Shown piece by piece: positions 11,165 through 21,942 of a DNA stretch of 64,000 bases (position 1 is its first letter; each line of letters begins with the position of its first letter). A model generated the notes under the pieces. It was not told where the DNA came from, ran no database searches, and worked only from the letters and a program-made list of their open reading frames with translations. A program made the position numbers and the translations under genes. This DNA comes from Nannobrachium achirus (taxonomy: Eukaryota > Chordata > Actinopteri > Myctophiformes > Myctophidae): assembly GCA_963921795.1 (NCBI GenBank), contig OY997655.1:8167822-8231821 (forward strand), written 5' to 3'.

Positions 11165-11607
11165 GTTCTCACCAGAGGGGTCCCCAAATTATCTAAGGGG
11201 GTCACCAGATAGCTAAATGTTAACATTGTTTTCTCACTCAACAGTAAACAGACCAACATACGGTATAAGTGTACAGGGTATCTGCACATTTCTAAAGTGA
11301 CAATTTAAGGACTTTAAAGACCTTTTTAGTATCTCTGGTCAAACATTTTTCAAATTGTCAAATATTAGAGGCAGAAATTGTGAAAATAGCTGATCTACAG
11401 GCTCACAACGCCTCACGTTGCAAGGCGTTGTGAGCATGTAGATTGGCTATTCTCACAATGGAATAGATAGTCAAAATAAATGTAATGCCAACTCCTACAA
11501 TGTAATGCCAACTCCTACAATTCCTACAGTGCTTGTGCAGGGTGGGGGTCCCCAGTTAAAATATGATTATTTTGGGGGTCGCTGCCTGAAAAGGTTGAGA
11601 ACCACTG
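11165..11607. mobile_element. hAT-type MITE (CAGTGGTTCTCA ends) with nested hairpin
   Basis: The ends are CAGTGGTTCTCACC and GGTTGAGAACCACTG. The flanks TGCTATAT and TGCTAGTT look like a worn 8-bp duplication; in gene B's copy (about 44748-45163) the right flank is TGCTAGAT. The insertion therefore predates the duplication. A hairpin of the GATCTACAGGCTCACAACG type lies inside at 11378-11458. Confidence 0.75.
11378..11458. repeat. Hairpin of the GATCTACAAGC family
   Basis: Arms of about 38 bp run from TTGTGAAAATAGCTGATCTA to its near inverse ending GATTGGCTATTCTCACAA. The related hAT element at 62277-62650 lacks this hairpin at the matching place, so it is an insertion within the element. 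Confidence 0.82.
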
Positions 11608-11867
11608 TGCTAGTTGAGTAGCTTTGATAACACTGTTTTATAATGATTAGTATTGCTAGATGAGTTGCTTTCACAGCACTGTTTTACTGTATAATGATTT
11701 TTTTGAATGAAAACACTTTAGAGAGGTAGGGAGGAGCAGGAGTCAGGACATGTTCCAGCGCTGGCCGTCGAGCCAGCAGACTCTGTTAGCCTGTGACCAG
11801 GTTACATCTGCTAGCTGGGACTGGAACCTGCTCCTCCATGAGAGAGATGACATTTACACTGTTCTAC

Positions 11868-12135
11868 TAGAATGGAGAACCTGCTCCTCTATGAGAGATG
11901 ACATTTACACTGTTCAACTAGAATGGAGAACCTGCTCCTCTATGAGAGATGACATTTACACTGTTCAACTAGAATGGAGAACCTGCTCCTCTATGAGAGA
12001 TGACATTTACACTGTTCAACTAGAATGGAGAACCTGCTCCTCTATGAGAGAGATGACATTTACACTGTTCAACTAGAATGGAGAACCTGCTCCTCTATGA
12101 GAGATGACATTTACACTGTTCAACTAGAATGGAGA
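11868..12135. repeat. 51-bp minisatellite
   Basis: About five copies of a unit with 'gagaacctgctcctctatga' and 'tttacactgttcaactagaa' repeat, mostly every 51 bp; one unit has an extra GA. Gene B's copy (45392-45592) has mostly 53-bp units. Because 51 is a multiple of three, a meaningless frame stays open. Confidence 0.88.
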
Positions 12136-12235
12136 GAGAGCATGTCTGGGGATGCAGTACCTCTTGTCAGCCAGTAGGTGTCCTACCTGACCACAGGATG
12201 TGAGTCCACACACAGGGAGCAGGGAGTCCAACTCC

Positions 12236-12649
12236 AATAGGCTACCGATGTGATAGTGATATTGTATTGTGATTTTATGATACACATTGGTTAAAACAAC
12301 CTCTTTCAAACTGGTGTCAATATTCTGGCCATGTCATTAGGTGAAAATATAAAATAAATATATAAATAAATAGCTATTTTCCACATTGTGGTCAGATATT
12401 GTATGTGTGGTGGTTGTAGAATATGTGATTTAGAGCAGTTTACAGTTGACAGAGTGAGGGGTCCAGCAGTGTAAAACTAAGTAACTAAGTACATTTACTC
12501 AAATACTGTACTTAATTTCAATTGTGAGGTGTTAGTACTTTACTGGAGTATTTCCAATTTTCAGTACTTTTACTTCTACCTCATTACATCTCAGAGGCAA
12601 ATATTATAATTTTACTCCACTACATTTATTTGACAACTAGTCACTAGTT
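12236..12649. other. Unique or degenerate sequence; half of a GTACTT-type element
   Basis: No gene is seen. From 12476 the motifs 'aagtacatttactcaaatac' and 'ttttactccactacattt' resemble one arm of a fish hAT-type repeat; a similar arm lies near 57175-57395. Confidence 0.5.
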
Positions 12650-13123
12650 GGGACCGTACCTATGTTCCCCAGGTTCTATGTTCCCCATTTACCCCCCAAA
12701 AAAGGTCCTATGTTCCCCAGGTTCTATGTTCCCCACTTACCCCCCCAAAAAAGGTCCTATGTTCCCCAGGTTCTATGTTTCCCACTTACCACCACAAAAA
12801 AGGTTCTATGTTCCCCGCTCAACTTACAATAGGTTCTATGTTCCCCACTTAGGGACATGTGGGCATTTGGACGAGTGGGCACATAGACGAGTGGGCACTT
12901 AGGGGTGGAGACATCTGGGCACCTGGGCAAGATGTCCCACCATTTCCTGCATTTGAGTGGGGAACATACATTTTTTTGTGGGGAACATACAGTAGATCCT
13001 GTTTTTGGTTGAAAGGGGAATATAGAACCTTTTTGTGGGGAGGGTGGGTAGGGAGCTGGGGAACATAGAACCTTTTGGGGGGGTAAGTGGGGAACATAGA
13101 ACCTGGGGAACATAGGGTGGACC
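12650..13123. repeat. Inverted array of TATGTTCCCC repeats
   Basis: The left arm has tandem copies of 'ggttctatgttccccactta' separated by C- and A-runs. The right arm (12955-13123) carries the inverse motif GGGGAACATAGAACC. The outer ends GGACCGTACCTATG and CATAGGGTGGACCCC are near-inverse. Confidence 0.8.
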
Positions 13124-13152
13124 CCTCTCCATTCAGGGTTCTGTGTCCATGC

Positions 13153-13472
13153 TAGAGTTCTCAAATTATGCCCGAACCCGACCATACCCGAACCCGACCG
13201 ACATTTAGGGTAGGGTAGGGCCTAAAATGTATGCTAATTAGTCGGGCCGGGTAGGGCTCTGGCTCAATGAAAAAATTAAATATTTGTTTTTATTTTATTA
13301 CTATTATTATATGATAGACCCGATCATATCCGACCCGACCCGACCCGACGTTTTTGGGCTGGGTAGGGCCTAAAATGTATGCTTACTAGTAGGGCCGGGT
13401 AGGGCCTCTGGCCTGCCTAGTTAGGGCCCAGTCAGGGCTGGGCCTTAATTTTCAGGCCCGTTGAGAACTCTA
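13153..13472. mobile_element. 320-bp hAT-type MITE, TSD GTCCATGC
   Basis: The ends TAGAGTTCTCAA and TTGAGAACTCTA are perfect inverses. The duplication GTCCATGC sits at 13145-13152 and 13473-13480. The interior has repeated 'cccgaacccgacc' and 'gggccgggtagggc' motifs. No ORF. Confidence 0.92.
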
Positions 13473-13522
13473 GTCCATGCTCCAATTACTCAGGTGTAAG
13501 CAGTCACTGATTACCCCTGCCC

Positions 13523-13529
13523 TATAAAG
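13523..13529 (+). promoter_or_regulatory. Candidate TATA box (TATAAAG)
   Basis: TATAAAG sits about 79 bp upstream of an ATG that opens a signal-peptide-like frame (13602). The spacing fits a start site near 13553 and a short leader. Promoter use is inference. Confidence 0.4.
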
Positions 13530-13601
13530 CCTGGTGCTCATTCACTCATTCCTGCTTAGCTCTCACTCTGTGTGCACTGGCCTGTCTGAACAACGTAGGC
13601 A

Positions 13602-13667
13602 ATGGCTTGTCTTGTTGTAAAACTATTTGTGTTGATCATTGCATTCACTTTTAATGGTCCTAGCCTG
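13602..13667 (+). pseudogene. Possible orphan first exon with signal peptide
   Basis: The frame MACLVVKLFVLIIAFTFNG looks like a secretory signal peptide: a Lys near the start, then a hydrophobic run. It is preceded by a TATA box and a short leader. The frame goes on into what seems repetitive sequence (from about 13660) and stops within about 25 codons. A downstream mature-peptide exon was not found. It could be a cut-off small secreted-peptide gene or chance. Confidence 0.33.
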
Positions 13668-14479
13668 GGATCGCTTCCAATTTCGGGGTTTGATCCGGCC
13701 AGGAGCGGAAACCACCTTTGTCATGTTGTAGTCCTCAAATGACTACAATTAGGCCGGAAAGATCAAACCGGATTCAGTTTTAACCCAAAAAGGACATACT
13801 TTTAGGGCCTACCTAATAAACGCCTTGATGCGGTGAAGTTTGGCTTTTGGAAAATTTGTTTGGTATAGGCGTATGCATCTTTTAGTCCAACTCATAGCGA
13901 CTGGCAAGACTACACTAGGCTACTTGAGCATTTGAATTAATAGGGATTGGGGAAACAAACGCCAGGGACCAAAACAAAGCTACGCCGCTTCTTCTGCTTG
14001 TGGTTTCCGCCTAGAACGGATCAGACGTTCCGTTGTAAACGAATACCAGGCTTTCCTCCGAGGTGGAAAGTCTGTGACTTTGCGAGTCACGATATCCACT
14101 GGGAACTGAATTCCTTACCATTTATATTATATATTGTGATGTCAGCACGTGTGTGAAGCTGCTGAAGCATGAACACGTTTACAAAAAGCAGGTTCACTTT
14201 GCTGGCAAAATATTCTCGTACTACAATAGCCTATAGAAACCACACAAATAATATTAGCAGAAACACATAGGCCACGCCCCACATGTATACAGAACTAATG
14301 GACTCTTGATGTGCCATAGTGTCTAGTTTACTATTCCACTGCGCCACTCATTTTAAAACGAGACTCTTATCAAAAAAAAACAACCAAAAATAAATGTATT
14401 TGTTGGGGGAAAAGCTTATCTATAATCAGCTTGTAGATCAGGAAATCTATTTTCTTTTTACCCCTAAATTGGGATGTCA
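13668..14479. other. No gene seen
   Basis: Sequence with AGCCTGG near 13665 and CCAGGCT near 14047, which may be the ends of a degraded element. The rest is AT-rich and without clear features. Confidence 0.4.
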
Positions 14480-14923
14480 GTCAGGGTTAAAGAGGTTAAA
14501 GTTGTTCAAGTTGAAAACCACGTTGAAGCCCTCCTCTGTATACTGGCAGCTAGGGGGCAGTCCTGAGACAGGTATGAGGCTACATGTGGCATCATGGTCC
14601 AAGTATACTATAGTCCATGTTTGGGATTTCAATAATTGGGTCAGTAGTACGAGCAGGGGTGACCGTGCTTTTGCAGCTGCAGGTCCCATGCTATGGAACT
14701 TGTTACCCCTCCACATTAGATCGGCCCAGTCCATAGGGGTTTTTAAGTCTTTACTCAAAACGCATTTGTTCTCCATTGCTTTTAATTGTACATGACTCTG
14801 ATCTGCTTTTATCTTTTGCTCTGTTTTAATGCATTTATTTTGTTGATGTTTGGATTTGATGCCTTATATTGTTTTGTTTTGTTGTTCAGCACTTTGGTCA
14901 GCATTGCTGTTGTAAATGTGCTA

Positions 14924-14980
<57 letters not shown>

Positions 14981-14982
14981 AG
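14480..14982 (+). mobile_element. L2/CR1-like LINE 3' end with (TTGA)n tail
   Basis: The frame contains GDRAFAAAGPMLWNLLPLHI and FKSLLKTHLFSIAF, the usual C-terminal end of fish L2-type LINE reverse transcriptase ORFs. It is followed by a 3' UTR with 'tatataaataaagattgatt' and about 11 TTGA repeats (14932-14981), as L2-type elements end. The element is cut at its 5' side. Confidence 0.8.
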
Positions 14983-15560
14983 TACTGTAACAGTGCTTCC
15001 ATCTTACATTGCAGGAGCAAAAGGGCCACTTTGCTGCCAAGGTGAATGGGTGCATATTGTCCCAATTCCAATGTCCTCCCTATAAGCCCTCGATCAATCA
15101 ATAACTTAATTGTTGTCAACTGCTAAGTGCTTAAGTCTGGGCCAATGCAGACTCGTGCAGACTTTGGCATTTTGGCAAAGGAATGACCCAATCATAGCGT
15201 TACCAGTCCTGAATCACAGTTAAAATATCAACAAACAGTAGTGCTTTCTCAAAGGGAGATGGAAGATATACTGTTATAGTAACAAAATAAGGGGACACGT
15301 GATAAGAATTGAGCAAAGTAAATACACAATATGGAAATACAATTTAAAACAAACAACATTATAACCCCTAATCTAAGCAGAAATTTAAACAAACAGAACA
15401 ACGTAACTATTATAATAATATTCAACAATCACAGACTTTAAAGCAATGCCTTTAAATAAGGACAGTTAAGAGTTTTAAATGTGATGTAAAGTGTCATGAA
15501 TGAAACATTCATCTAAGCGCTGTTCCATTCCTTTTCTACCATTTTGGATCCCTTGCAGCC
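14983..15560. other. No gene seen
   Basis: AT-rich sequence without exon, repeat or RNA signals that I can support. Confidence 0.45.
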
Positions 15561-15873
15561 TTAAAGGACCAGGTCACCTCTGGGACAACCAGATCTTATT
15601 TTATTGTTGTGTGGGACACGATCAATACAATCCTGAATTATTTTTTGTGTTCAATCTGTGTTTTTAGATATGTTAGTATTTCAGCATGCTACAACTGGTC
15701 ATATGATGCATTTTGCATCATATGACCAGTTGTAGCATGCTGAAATCGGCTGAAATACTAAAATATCTAAAAACACAGATTGAACACAAAAGATAACTCA
15801 GGATTGTGTTGATCGTGTCCCACACAACAATAAAATAAGATCTGGTTGTCCCAGAGGTGACCTGGTCCTTTAA
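15561..15873. repeat. 313-bp near-perfect palindrome bounded by TTAA
   Basis: Two arms of about 150 bp are near-exact inverses from AGGACCAGGTCACCTCTGGG outward, meeting at 'catatgatgcattttgcatc'. TTAA stands at both ends (15561-15564 and 15870-15873), fitting a TTAA-target MITE of piggyBac or Kolobok type. The only differences seen between arms are a short unpaired 'cggctgaaat' and a few bases. Confidence 0.88.
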
Positions 15874-16844
15874 GGAAAGGGTGCTTAAAGAGGCGCTCAC
15901 TTGACTTACCATTTCATTTGGAACAACCCTCAAGCCCTCACTGACTTCACACGAACACACGCCATTAAGTCAGTGAGTCAGTAAGGCAGTGGAGTGGATT
16001 GGGCCGCCATACTGCATGGTTGTTATTACTGTCTCTAGATTGATTTCTATGCATTTGATGTACAGTATTAATGTTGATGTATTGATGTATTACCGTGCTT
16101 ATTGTATTGATGTATTACCTTGCTTAGTGTAAGTCACTCTGGATTAAGAAGAGTGTCTGCTAAATTCATAAATTGTAAATTGTAACAAGGCTTTTCAGAG
16201 GACAGTGTTACTTGAGGACAGGAGGAGATTCACTTCTACCAGCTAGACTAGTTTGTCAACGTAGCTTTAATAGTTGTGGTTTCCATAAAGGTGAACAGGT
16301 GTTGTAGTCTGATGAGAAAGTCTAAGGTGTGCCAACAATGGAACAAGACTCGATCGTCAAAACAGATAATGATGTGCATGATGAGTGATTAGTGAAGAGC
16401 ATGACAGGATTGAAAGGAATGCAGTGTCACAATAGTTTGATGCAGAGGTGAGGAGGAGGACTGATGGAGAGGCAGCCTTGTTGAGTGTTATTATAATTTA
16501 CTAGTTATTGTTACTATTGGACACTTTGAAACACTTTCTCTCAACTGATAAAAATCTGCTTTTATTTGTCCAGTTCTGCCCTCCTTGGTGCTCCTTGCAG
16601 ATGCCATGTTCTTGCTCTTTTCCACTGTGGTTGAGTAGTAGGCTACTAGTTACACACACTTGGGAATTGTTTCAGCATGCATATGCCGAAGTGACAGACT
16701 GACAGAGTGTGAGAATAAATATCCTTTTTGTTGTACTTCTCTAATGGACACGTTTTTGGTCTCCATGTTCTTGGGCATACAGTATCACACTGCTAAACGT
16801 TGTTCTTTATCGTCAGCAACCAGTAGTGCCAGGGTGCCAGAGTG
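15874..16844. other. Intergenic, with a shared duplicated fragment
   Basis: 16195-16330 resembles 20700-20870 and, in part, 21765-21810 ('gaggacaggagg', 'aggtgaacaggtgt'). No conserved exon is recognised. Confidence 0.45.
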
Positions 16845-17965
16845 TAGAGGGTATGCACATCCACTGGGACCCGCCCCACCTAACCCCCCGGCTCCACCGG
16901 GCGCGTCGAGCGTCGCGTCAACGTCAACGCTGGAAACGCTCCCGTTTTAATCAATGAAGGGTGCTCCACTGCCGACGGGAACGTCAACGTCGGACGCTCC
17001 GGTGACGGCGTCCAAATTCGAAAATCGCCCCGGTTCAATTTTTTTACGGCGTCCACAACGTCCAGTCATGTATAAAATATGAATAAATGCATTATAGGCT
17101 ATATTTAAATGTAGGCTATAGGTCTATACTGTACGTGCGTATCTGCTGTTGGCTATCCATTCACAAGGCGGGTGACTAGATGTCCCAATTTTTTTTTATG
17201 TAATTACAGCGGTCTACTTTGATAAAATTATGTACAACAGGCTATAATCATGACAAAACAAAGTGGTCAGTGGTGCATTGCTGCTCTGTGCTGAACATAG
17301 TGTGCGCTATACGTTCACATTCAGGTCACAAATAGTTTTATTCCTGTTTGAAAGTGATTTTCATGTTGTTTTGGAAATGGGCTATATTGGCCATAGAATG
17401 AATACCTCACAGTCACAGCCGTTGCGCTGCGGTGGAGCCTGTCGGACGTCAATGTTGACGCCGTCAAGACGCAGAGCAACGCGACTCCGCCAGTGGAGCC
17501 CTGGGGTAATCTAGACTGAGTGGCAAAACATTGAGCAGCATGGAGCATTGGAGTTTGGAAGTGCTAGTTGTAAATCACTCAACGGCCCTGCATACTGTAC
17601 CACCTGTTTCTAATTTGCACATAATGCAGGAGGCAGCAGGATGTTGTGTTGTTGAAAACGAGTGCTTCCAAACTCTGACACTTGGAAAAATAAAAACCTG
17701 CACAGAATGTCTTGACAGAAAGTAGCTCATAACATGCCTATGGTGGATTTTTATGAAACAAAAACTTTGCAGATAGAAAGAGGATAATTCAAGCTTTCAG
17801 TACAGCCACAATGTTGGTGAGTTAACTTTGTTTAATGCAATCAGATAGGACTTTCCTGTTCGGATGTATGGGCTGTCAATGGCAGAAATGAGTTTTTTGC
17901 CACTCAGTAGGCGTTCCCACATAACTTCCAGCGACAGTGATGTCTCACGCATACCCTCTATTGGA
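16845..17965. mobile_element. Probable DNA-transposon remnant(s)
   Basis: TAGAGGGTATGC at 16845 and its inverse GCATACCCTCTA near 17952 could be the ends of one element. Inside, GGCTCCACCGG near 16890 and CCAGTGGAGCC near 17492 look like the ends of another GC-rich one. No clean target duplication is visible for either. Confidence 0.45.
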
Positions 17966-18291
17966 CTTGGGCACTACAATTAGGCCTATAATTCATTGTT
18001 TGACAGCACAATCAGTGTATTTTGGATCTGTGTCAATTTGTGTTTTCAGATATTTAACCACTTGAACTGTCAATACTTATGCCTAAATAATAAACTTGAA
18101 AACTTTCACTCTGTACTTAGTGTGCTCTTTTTTCCCCTCTACACCAAACCCCTTTGCCGAAAATAGCCGATCTACAAGCTCACAACGCGTCGCAGTGTTT
18201 CTATCACACAAAGATTTGGAGGACCCCCTGTAGTAACTCTGAGGACCCCCTAGGGGTCCCGGACCCCCTGTTGAAGACCTCTGTTCTAGAG

Positions 18292-18787
18292 CAGGGGTTT
18301 TCAAACTTTTTTGACTCGGGGCACCCCTACTTGTAAATAACCTTTTCATCCACAGCACCCCCAAATTAACACATACTGTACATTTTTAGAATCTTACATC
18401 AATTACACACTGTAAATATGCACATCTTACCACCTGAGATATGATATTGTCACAGAGAAATATTTGTTTCCATCACAACTGACTGAAAATAAATGTATAC
18501 TTGACGTTTAACCACTTGAACCCCCTATTCTGGGGGGAAGGTTCACCAAAAGTAGACGATCTACAAGCTCGTAGCTTGTAGATCTGCTATTTTTGGTGAA
18601 GAGAGTTGGATGGAAAAATGAAAAAAAAAACTCAAATGCAGTGCAAATCATATCAGTTTTACTCAGCATAGTGAAGTGATATTGATGTAGTGATGTAGTT
18701 CCAAATATCATCAGATTATTCTGCGTCACCCCTGGACTGGCATCACGGCACCCTAGGGTGCCACTGCACCCACTTTGGGAAACCCTG
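18292..18787. mobile_element. hAT-type MITE (CAGGGGTTTTCAAA family)
   Basis: The ends are CAGGGGTTTTCAAAC and TTTGGGAAACCCTG, the same family as 1939-2479. The flanks share TCTAGAG. A GATCTACAAGC hairpin with short arms is nested at about 18545-18600. Confidence 0.72.
18545..18600. repeat. Short hairpin of the GATCTACAAGC family
   Basis: The arms ACCAAAAGTAGACGATCTAC and GTAGATCTGCTATTTTTGGT face each other across a 4-6 nt loop. This is the smallest member seen. Confidence 0.75.
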
Positions 18788-18794
18788 TCTAGAG

Positions 18795-19297
18795 TAGAGG
18801 ATGACACGGGAGTGGATTTTCACTCCTGTCACGTCCCACTCCCGCAGAAAAAATCCTGTCCCATCCCAATCCTGGGCCAGAGTAAAAAAAAAATCCCATC
18901 CTGTCCCACTCATGTAGATTTTTGTCCTGGTCCCATCCTGCTCCTGGTCAAAATCACTCCTGTTCACCTCCCGCTCCTGAAAAAAAAAAAAAAATCCATT
19001 TTGATCTATATTATATTTGATATCAAGTTTATTATTATATAATGTATAATTTCATAATGTTGGCAGTTCGAAGACCTCACTTTCCTGTGCTTTTTTCCTC
19101 CCAAACTGCTAATAATTAAAGTAGCACTGTTTATTTCTGCGGTTTGATGAACTGGTCTGGAATGATTCCCGCTCCTGCCCACTCCCGGTGATTTTCATTC
19201 CTGTCCCGTCCCGATCACGGCATTAATACAAATTTGACTCCTGTCCTGAGGGAATCCCACGGGACCCACAGGAATTCCTGTCAAATGTCATCCTCTA
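18795..19297. mobile_element. hAT-type MITE, TSD GTCTAGAG
   Basis: The ends TAGAGGATGACA and TGTCATCCTCTA are perfect inverses. The 8-bp duplication GTCTAGAG is at 18787-18794 and 19298-19305. The interior repeats 'cccactcctg' and 'cctgtcccg' motifs. It abuts the previous MITE directly. Confidence 0.92.
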
Positions 19298-19318
19298 GTC
19301 TAGAGTAACCCCAAAAGT

Positions 19319-20190
19319 CCATAGACCTTATTCACACCGCAGCCATCTTGGATCACATGACTTCCTGGGATAGCAGCCTGCATTACAGGAGCGATGGTCC
19401 CAAAATATGAGTTCTATTCAACCATTTTCTTTTGACCAAATCGACAAATGGGCAGGTGACAACATCTGCATCCCCAAAAGAATTAAATAGAAGGGTACAT
19501 CCACAATATTCATGGTAGTTAGGTGACACTGTTACTCTGTACAAAGACTTGCTACAGTATCTGTGCAGACTAGTGCTTGCTCTGCCATCATAGAGTTAAT
19601 ATTACTGTATTGTGATTTTTGCATATTAATCAAGAACAATCTAACAACAAATAGTTAATGATGGTGGAGCAAGCACTGCACAGATAGCAAGTCTTTGTAC
19701 ACAGCAAGGTTGCAACCTAAATTACCTTGAATATCATTACCATGGATGTAATCAATCTACTGTAGCCCTCAAGGCTTAAAGTTCTCCGTCCTGGGGACGG
19801 ATTTCCGTCTTGAGGAGTCCCTAGGGGCTATTTAAGAGATCAGAGCAGATTCGCTAAAAAAAAAGTTGCGCCGTCTGCGCTAATTATTTTTATAGCATCA
19901 GTTCCACTGTGGTGTGGTACGGTACAGAGTGCTGGTGTGTCATGTACTTCGTTGCAAAATACATTTCCGTCTCGGGATTTCTTTTTTGCTTTAAGCCCTG
20001 AGCCCTTCTATTTAATCATGGGATGTTGATGTTGTCATCTGCCCATTTGTCAATTTGGTAAAAAGAAATTGGTTGAATAGACTCATATTTTGGGACCATC
20101 GCTCCATTGTTCACAATGGTTTGTAAAGCAGGCTGCTATCCCAGGAAGTCATGTGATCCAAGATGGCCGCGGTGTGAATAAGGTCTATGG
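19319..20190. repeat. Large fold-back element with nested insertions
   Basis: Arms of about 180 bp are inverse: CCATAGACCTTATTCACACC at the left against GGTGTGAATAAGGTCTATGG at the right. The interior holds a second inverted repeat at 19541-19698 (ACAAAGACTTGCTA to AGCAAGTCTTTGT). It also holds a short element at 19770-20000 with ends CAAGGCTTAAAG and CTTTAAGCCCTG and a 6-bp flank AGCCCT. Confidence 0.82.
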
Positions 20191-20573
20191 AGTTCTATGG
20201 ACGTGCAAGCCCATCCGTACGTCCCCATCCGTATGCCCCTTTCTGATCTGTCACATTTAGCGCCACCATCAGGACGATTTTTACATGCGACCTGACGGTC
20301 GCTTATCTCCCGATTTAGGGAGTCTTACTGGTCTATATGTAGCCTATATTATGGTCTTTTTAAAGAGACCATTACCATGTCAAGAGTAATCAACCAACTG
20401 TACTTGACTCTGGTCAAACATTGGCTACATTCTACAAATGTTTTCACAGAAGTTTGAGCCTATATTGTGTATCTGTGGAAAGAATATAGGCATTACATTT
20501 AGGTTTGCAACTAAATGTCATGCCTCAACTCAATATATAATTTCAGGGGGTCCCTGTTAAAATAGGAGTGTGC

Positions 20574-20645
<72 letters not shown>

Positions 20646-20696
20646 GCGTGTGCATGCATGCATGCAGCATATTATACACTATAGTATACAGATAGT
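20191..20696. repeat. Repeat mosaic and (TG)n
   Basis: A fragment of the hairpin-ended family has GCGACCTGACGGTCGC and 'gggagtcttactggt' at about 20296-20332. Next is unassigned sequence, then a (TG)n tract of about 64 bp at 20577-20640. Confidence 0.6.
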
Positions 20697-20996
20697 TGGC
20701 GGCTTAGCAGAGAATGGTGTTATCTGAGGACAGGAGGGGATCAAGTTGAACCAACTAAACTAGTTTATTGTTTGGCAAGGTGCCAGGGTTTCTACAGTAG
20801 TTTCAGTCAGTCAGCTTCCATTCAGGTAAACAGGTGTGTTGGTGATGAAGTGTTGGAACATTGCTGGGATTTCTGTGAGAAATGACAATGAAACCTGAGA
20901 GTCAATGATAGGTAGATGATTGATTACATGACGTTGGACACGGCAGCATTTATGCAGTGACTCTAATGTTGTGCCTGATCTACAACAATAGATAAA

Positions 20997-21237
20997 ATAT
21001 CGTCATTGTTGGGCAGAAACCTCATATCTCCAAGTTTCACATTTTTATGTTAAAGCCCTGCTTCATCATACAAGGCCGTCGCACAAAAGTAGTGAAAACA
21101 GCTGAACGCCTCGCACCCCATGAGGCGTTGTGTGCTTGTAGATCGGCTGTTTTCACTAGTTTAAATCATTTTTAAAATGATAAATGCAAATCGAACGGTT
21201 TTGGACATACGAGGTTTCTACCCGACAACAACGATAT
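20997..21237. repeat. Fold-back element with central hairpin (second copy)
   Basis: The outer inverses are ATATCGTCATTGTTGGGC and GGTTTCTACCCGACAACAAC. The central hairpin (21088-21164) lacks part of its left arm. A (TG)n tract starts right at its end. Confidence 0.75.
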
Positions 21238-21238
21238 A

Positions 21239-21240
<2 letters not shown>

Positions 21241-21316
<76 letters not shown>
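21241..21316. repeat. (TG)n microsatellite
   Basis: About 38 TG units, followed by CG units. Confidence 0.95.
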
Positions 21317-21326
<10 letters not shown>

Positions 21327-21343
21327 GGAGAGTGTTTTTTGCA

Positions 21344-21542
21344 GGTCGTTCAGTCCGAGTTTATCAAAGGGTGCGTTTGAAAATGCGCACCGGGTGTGTG
21401 CTCAGTGTAGTGAGTGCATTAACTTCAGTAAAACTATGCCTAAACCTAACCCTAACCTCAGTAACCGTGACGCAGGTGATTATCTAACACACCCGGTGCG
21501 CATTTCCGAACGCAACCTTTGATACACTCGTACTGAACGACC
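21344..21542. repeat. Inverted repeat with ~55-bp arms
   Basis: The left arm starts GGTCGTTCAGTCCGAGTTTA and the right arm ends ACACTCGTACTGAACGACC. The loop holds 'ctaaacctaaccctaacctc'. Confidence 0.78.
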
Positions 21543-21632
21543 GTTACCATTCAGACATTGACTTCTAAATGTCTGAGTGGCAACACTTCCATAGAGGTTA
21601 GGGTTAGGGTTAGTGTCTGAATGGCAGCATGT

Positions 21633-21636
<4 letters not shown>

Positions 21637-21714
<78 letters not shown>
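21637..21714. repeat. (TG)n microsatellite
   Basis: About 39 TG units. Just before it (21594-21614) lies the telomere-like GAGGTTAGGGTTAGGGTTAG. Confidence 0.95.
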
Positions 21715-21720
<6 letters not shown>

Positions 21721-21942
21721 GTGCGTGCGCGCGTGCATGCGTGCGTGTGTGCGGAAGTGCGTTTTTGTCAAGGCAGCTTTAATAGTTTCGTCTCTTTCTG
21801 TTCAGGTAAACAGATATTCTATGTTCATATTTATTTTTTAAAAGCCCTGCAGAAGACTTGGCTTCGGCCTTATGAAGGCTGTTTCCTCTTTTTACACCAA
21901 GTGCTTGGATCCTTTTTATCAGAGATTCTGATGCTTTATTGA

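Larger units (their letters stand above)
1..12235 (+). repeat. Segmental duplication, copy 1
   Basis: Exons, introns, shared MITE insertions, minisatellites and downstream flank match 35606-45690 in the same order and strand. Similarity stops near 12235 (45690 in the other copy). Differences are mostly insertions: 4173-5713 and 8409-8916 are only in this copy. Confidence 0.9.

Noticed and set aside
11750-12076. Repetitive 108-residue ORF with WRTCSSMRDDIYTVQLE units
   Set aside because: The 51-bp minisatellite keeps one frame open by chance; the gene B copy has 53-bp units that would break it.
13153-13472. GC-rich repeats here considered as a CpG-island promoter
   Set aside because: Clean inverted ends and an 8-bp target duplication show it is a MITE.
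14394-14795. 133-residue ORF as a host protein
   Set aside because: Its C-terminal half carries the standard L2-type LINE ending and is followed by the LINE's repeat tail.
16660-16950. 96-residue Pro-rich ORF
   Set aside because: It runs into GC-rich transposon-end sequence and shows no domain or splice support.
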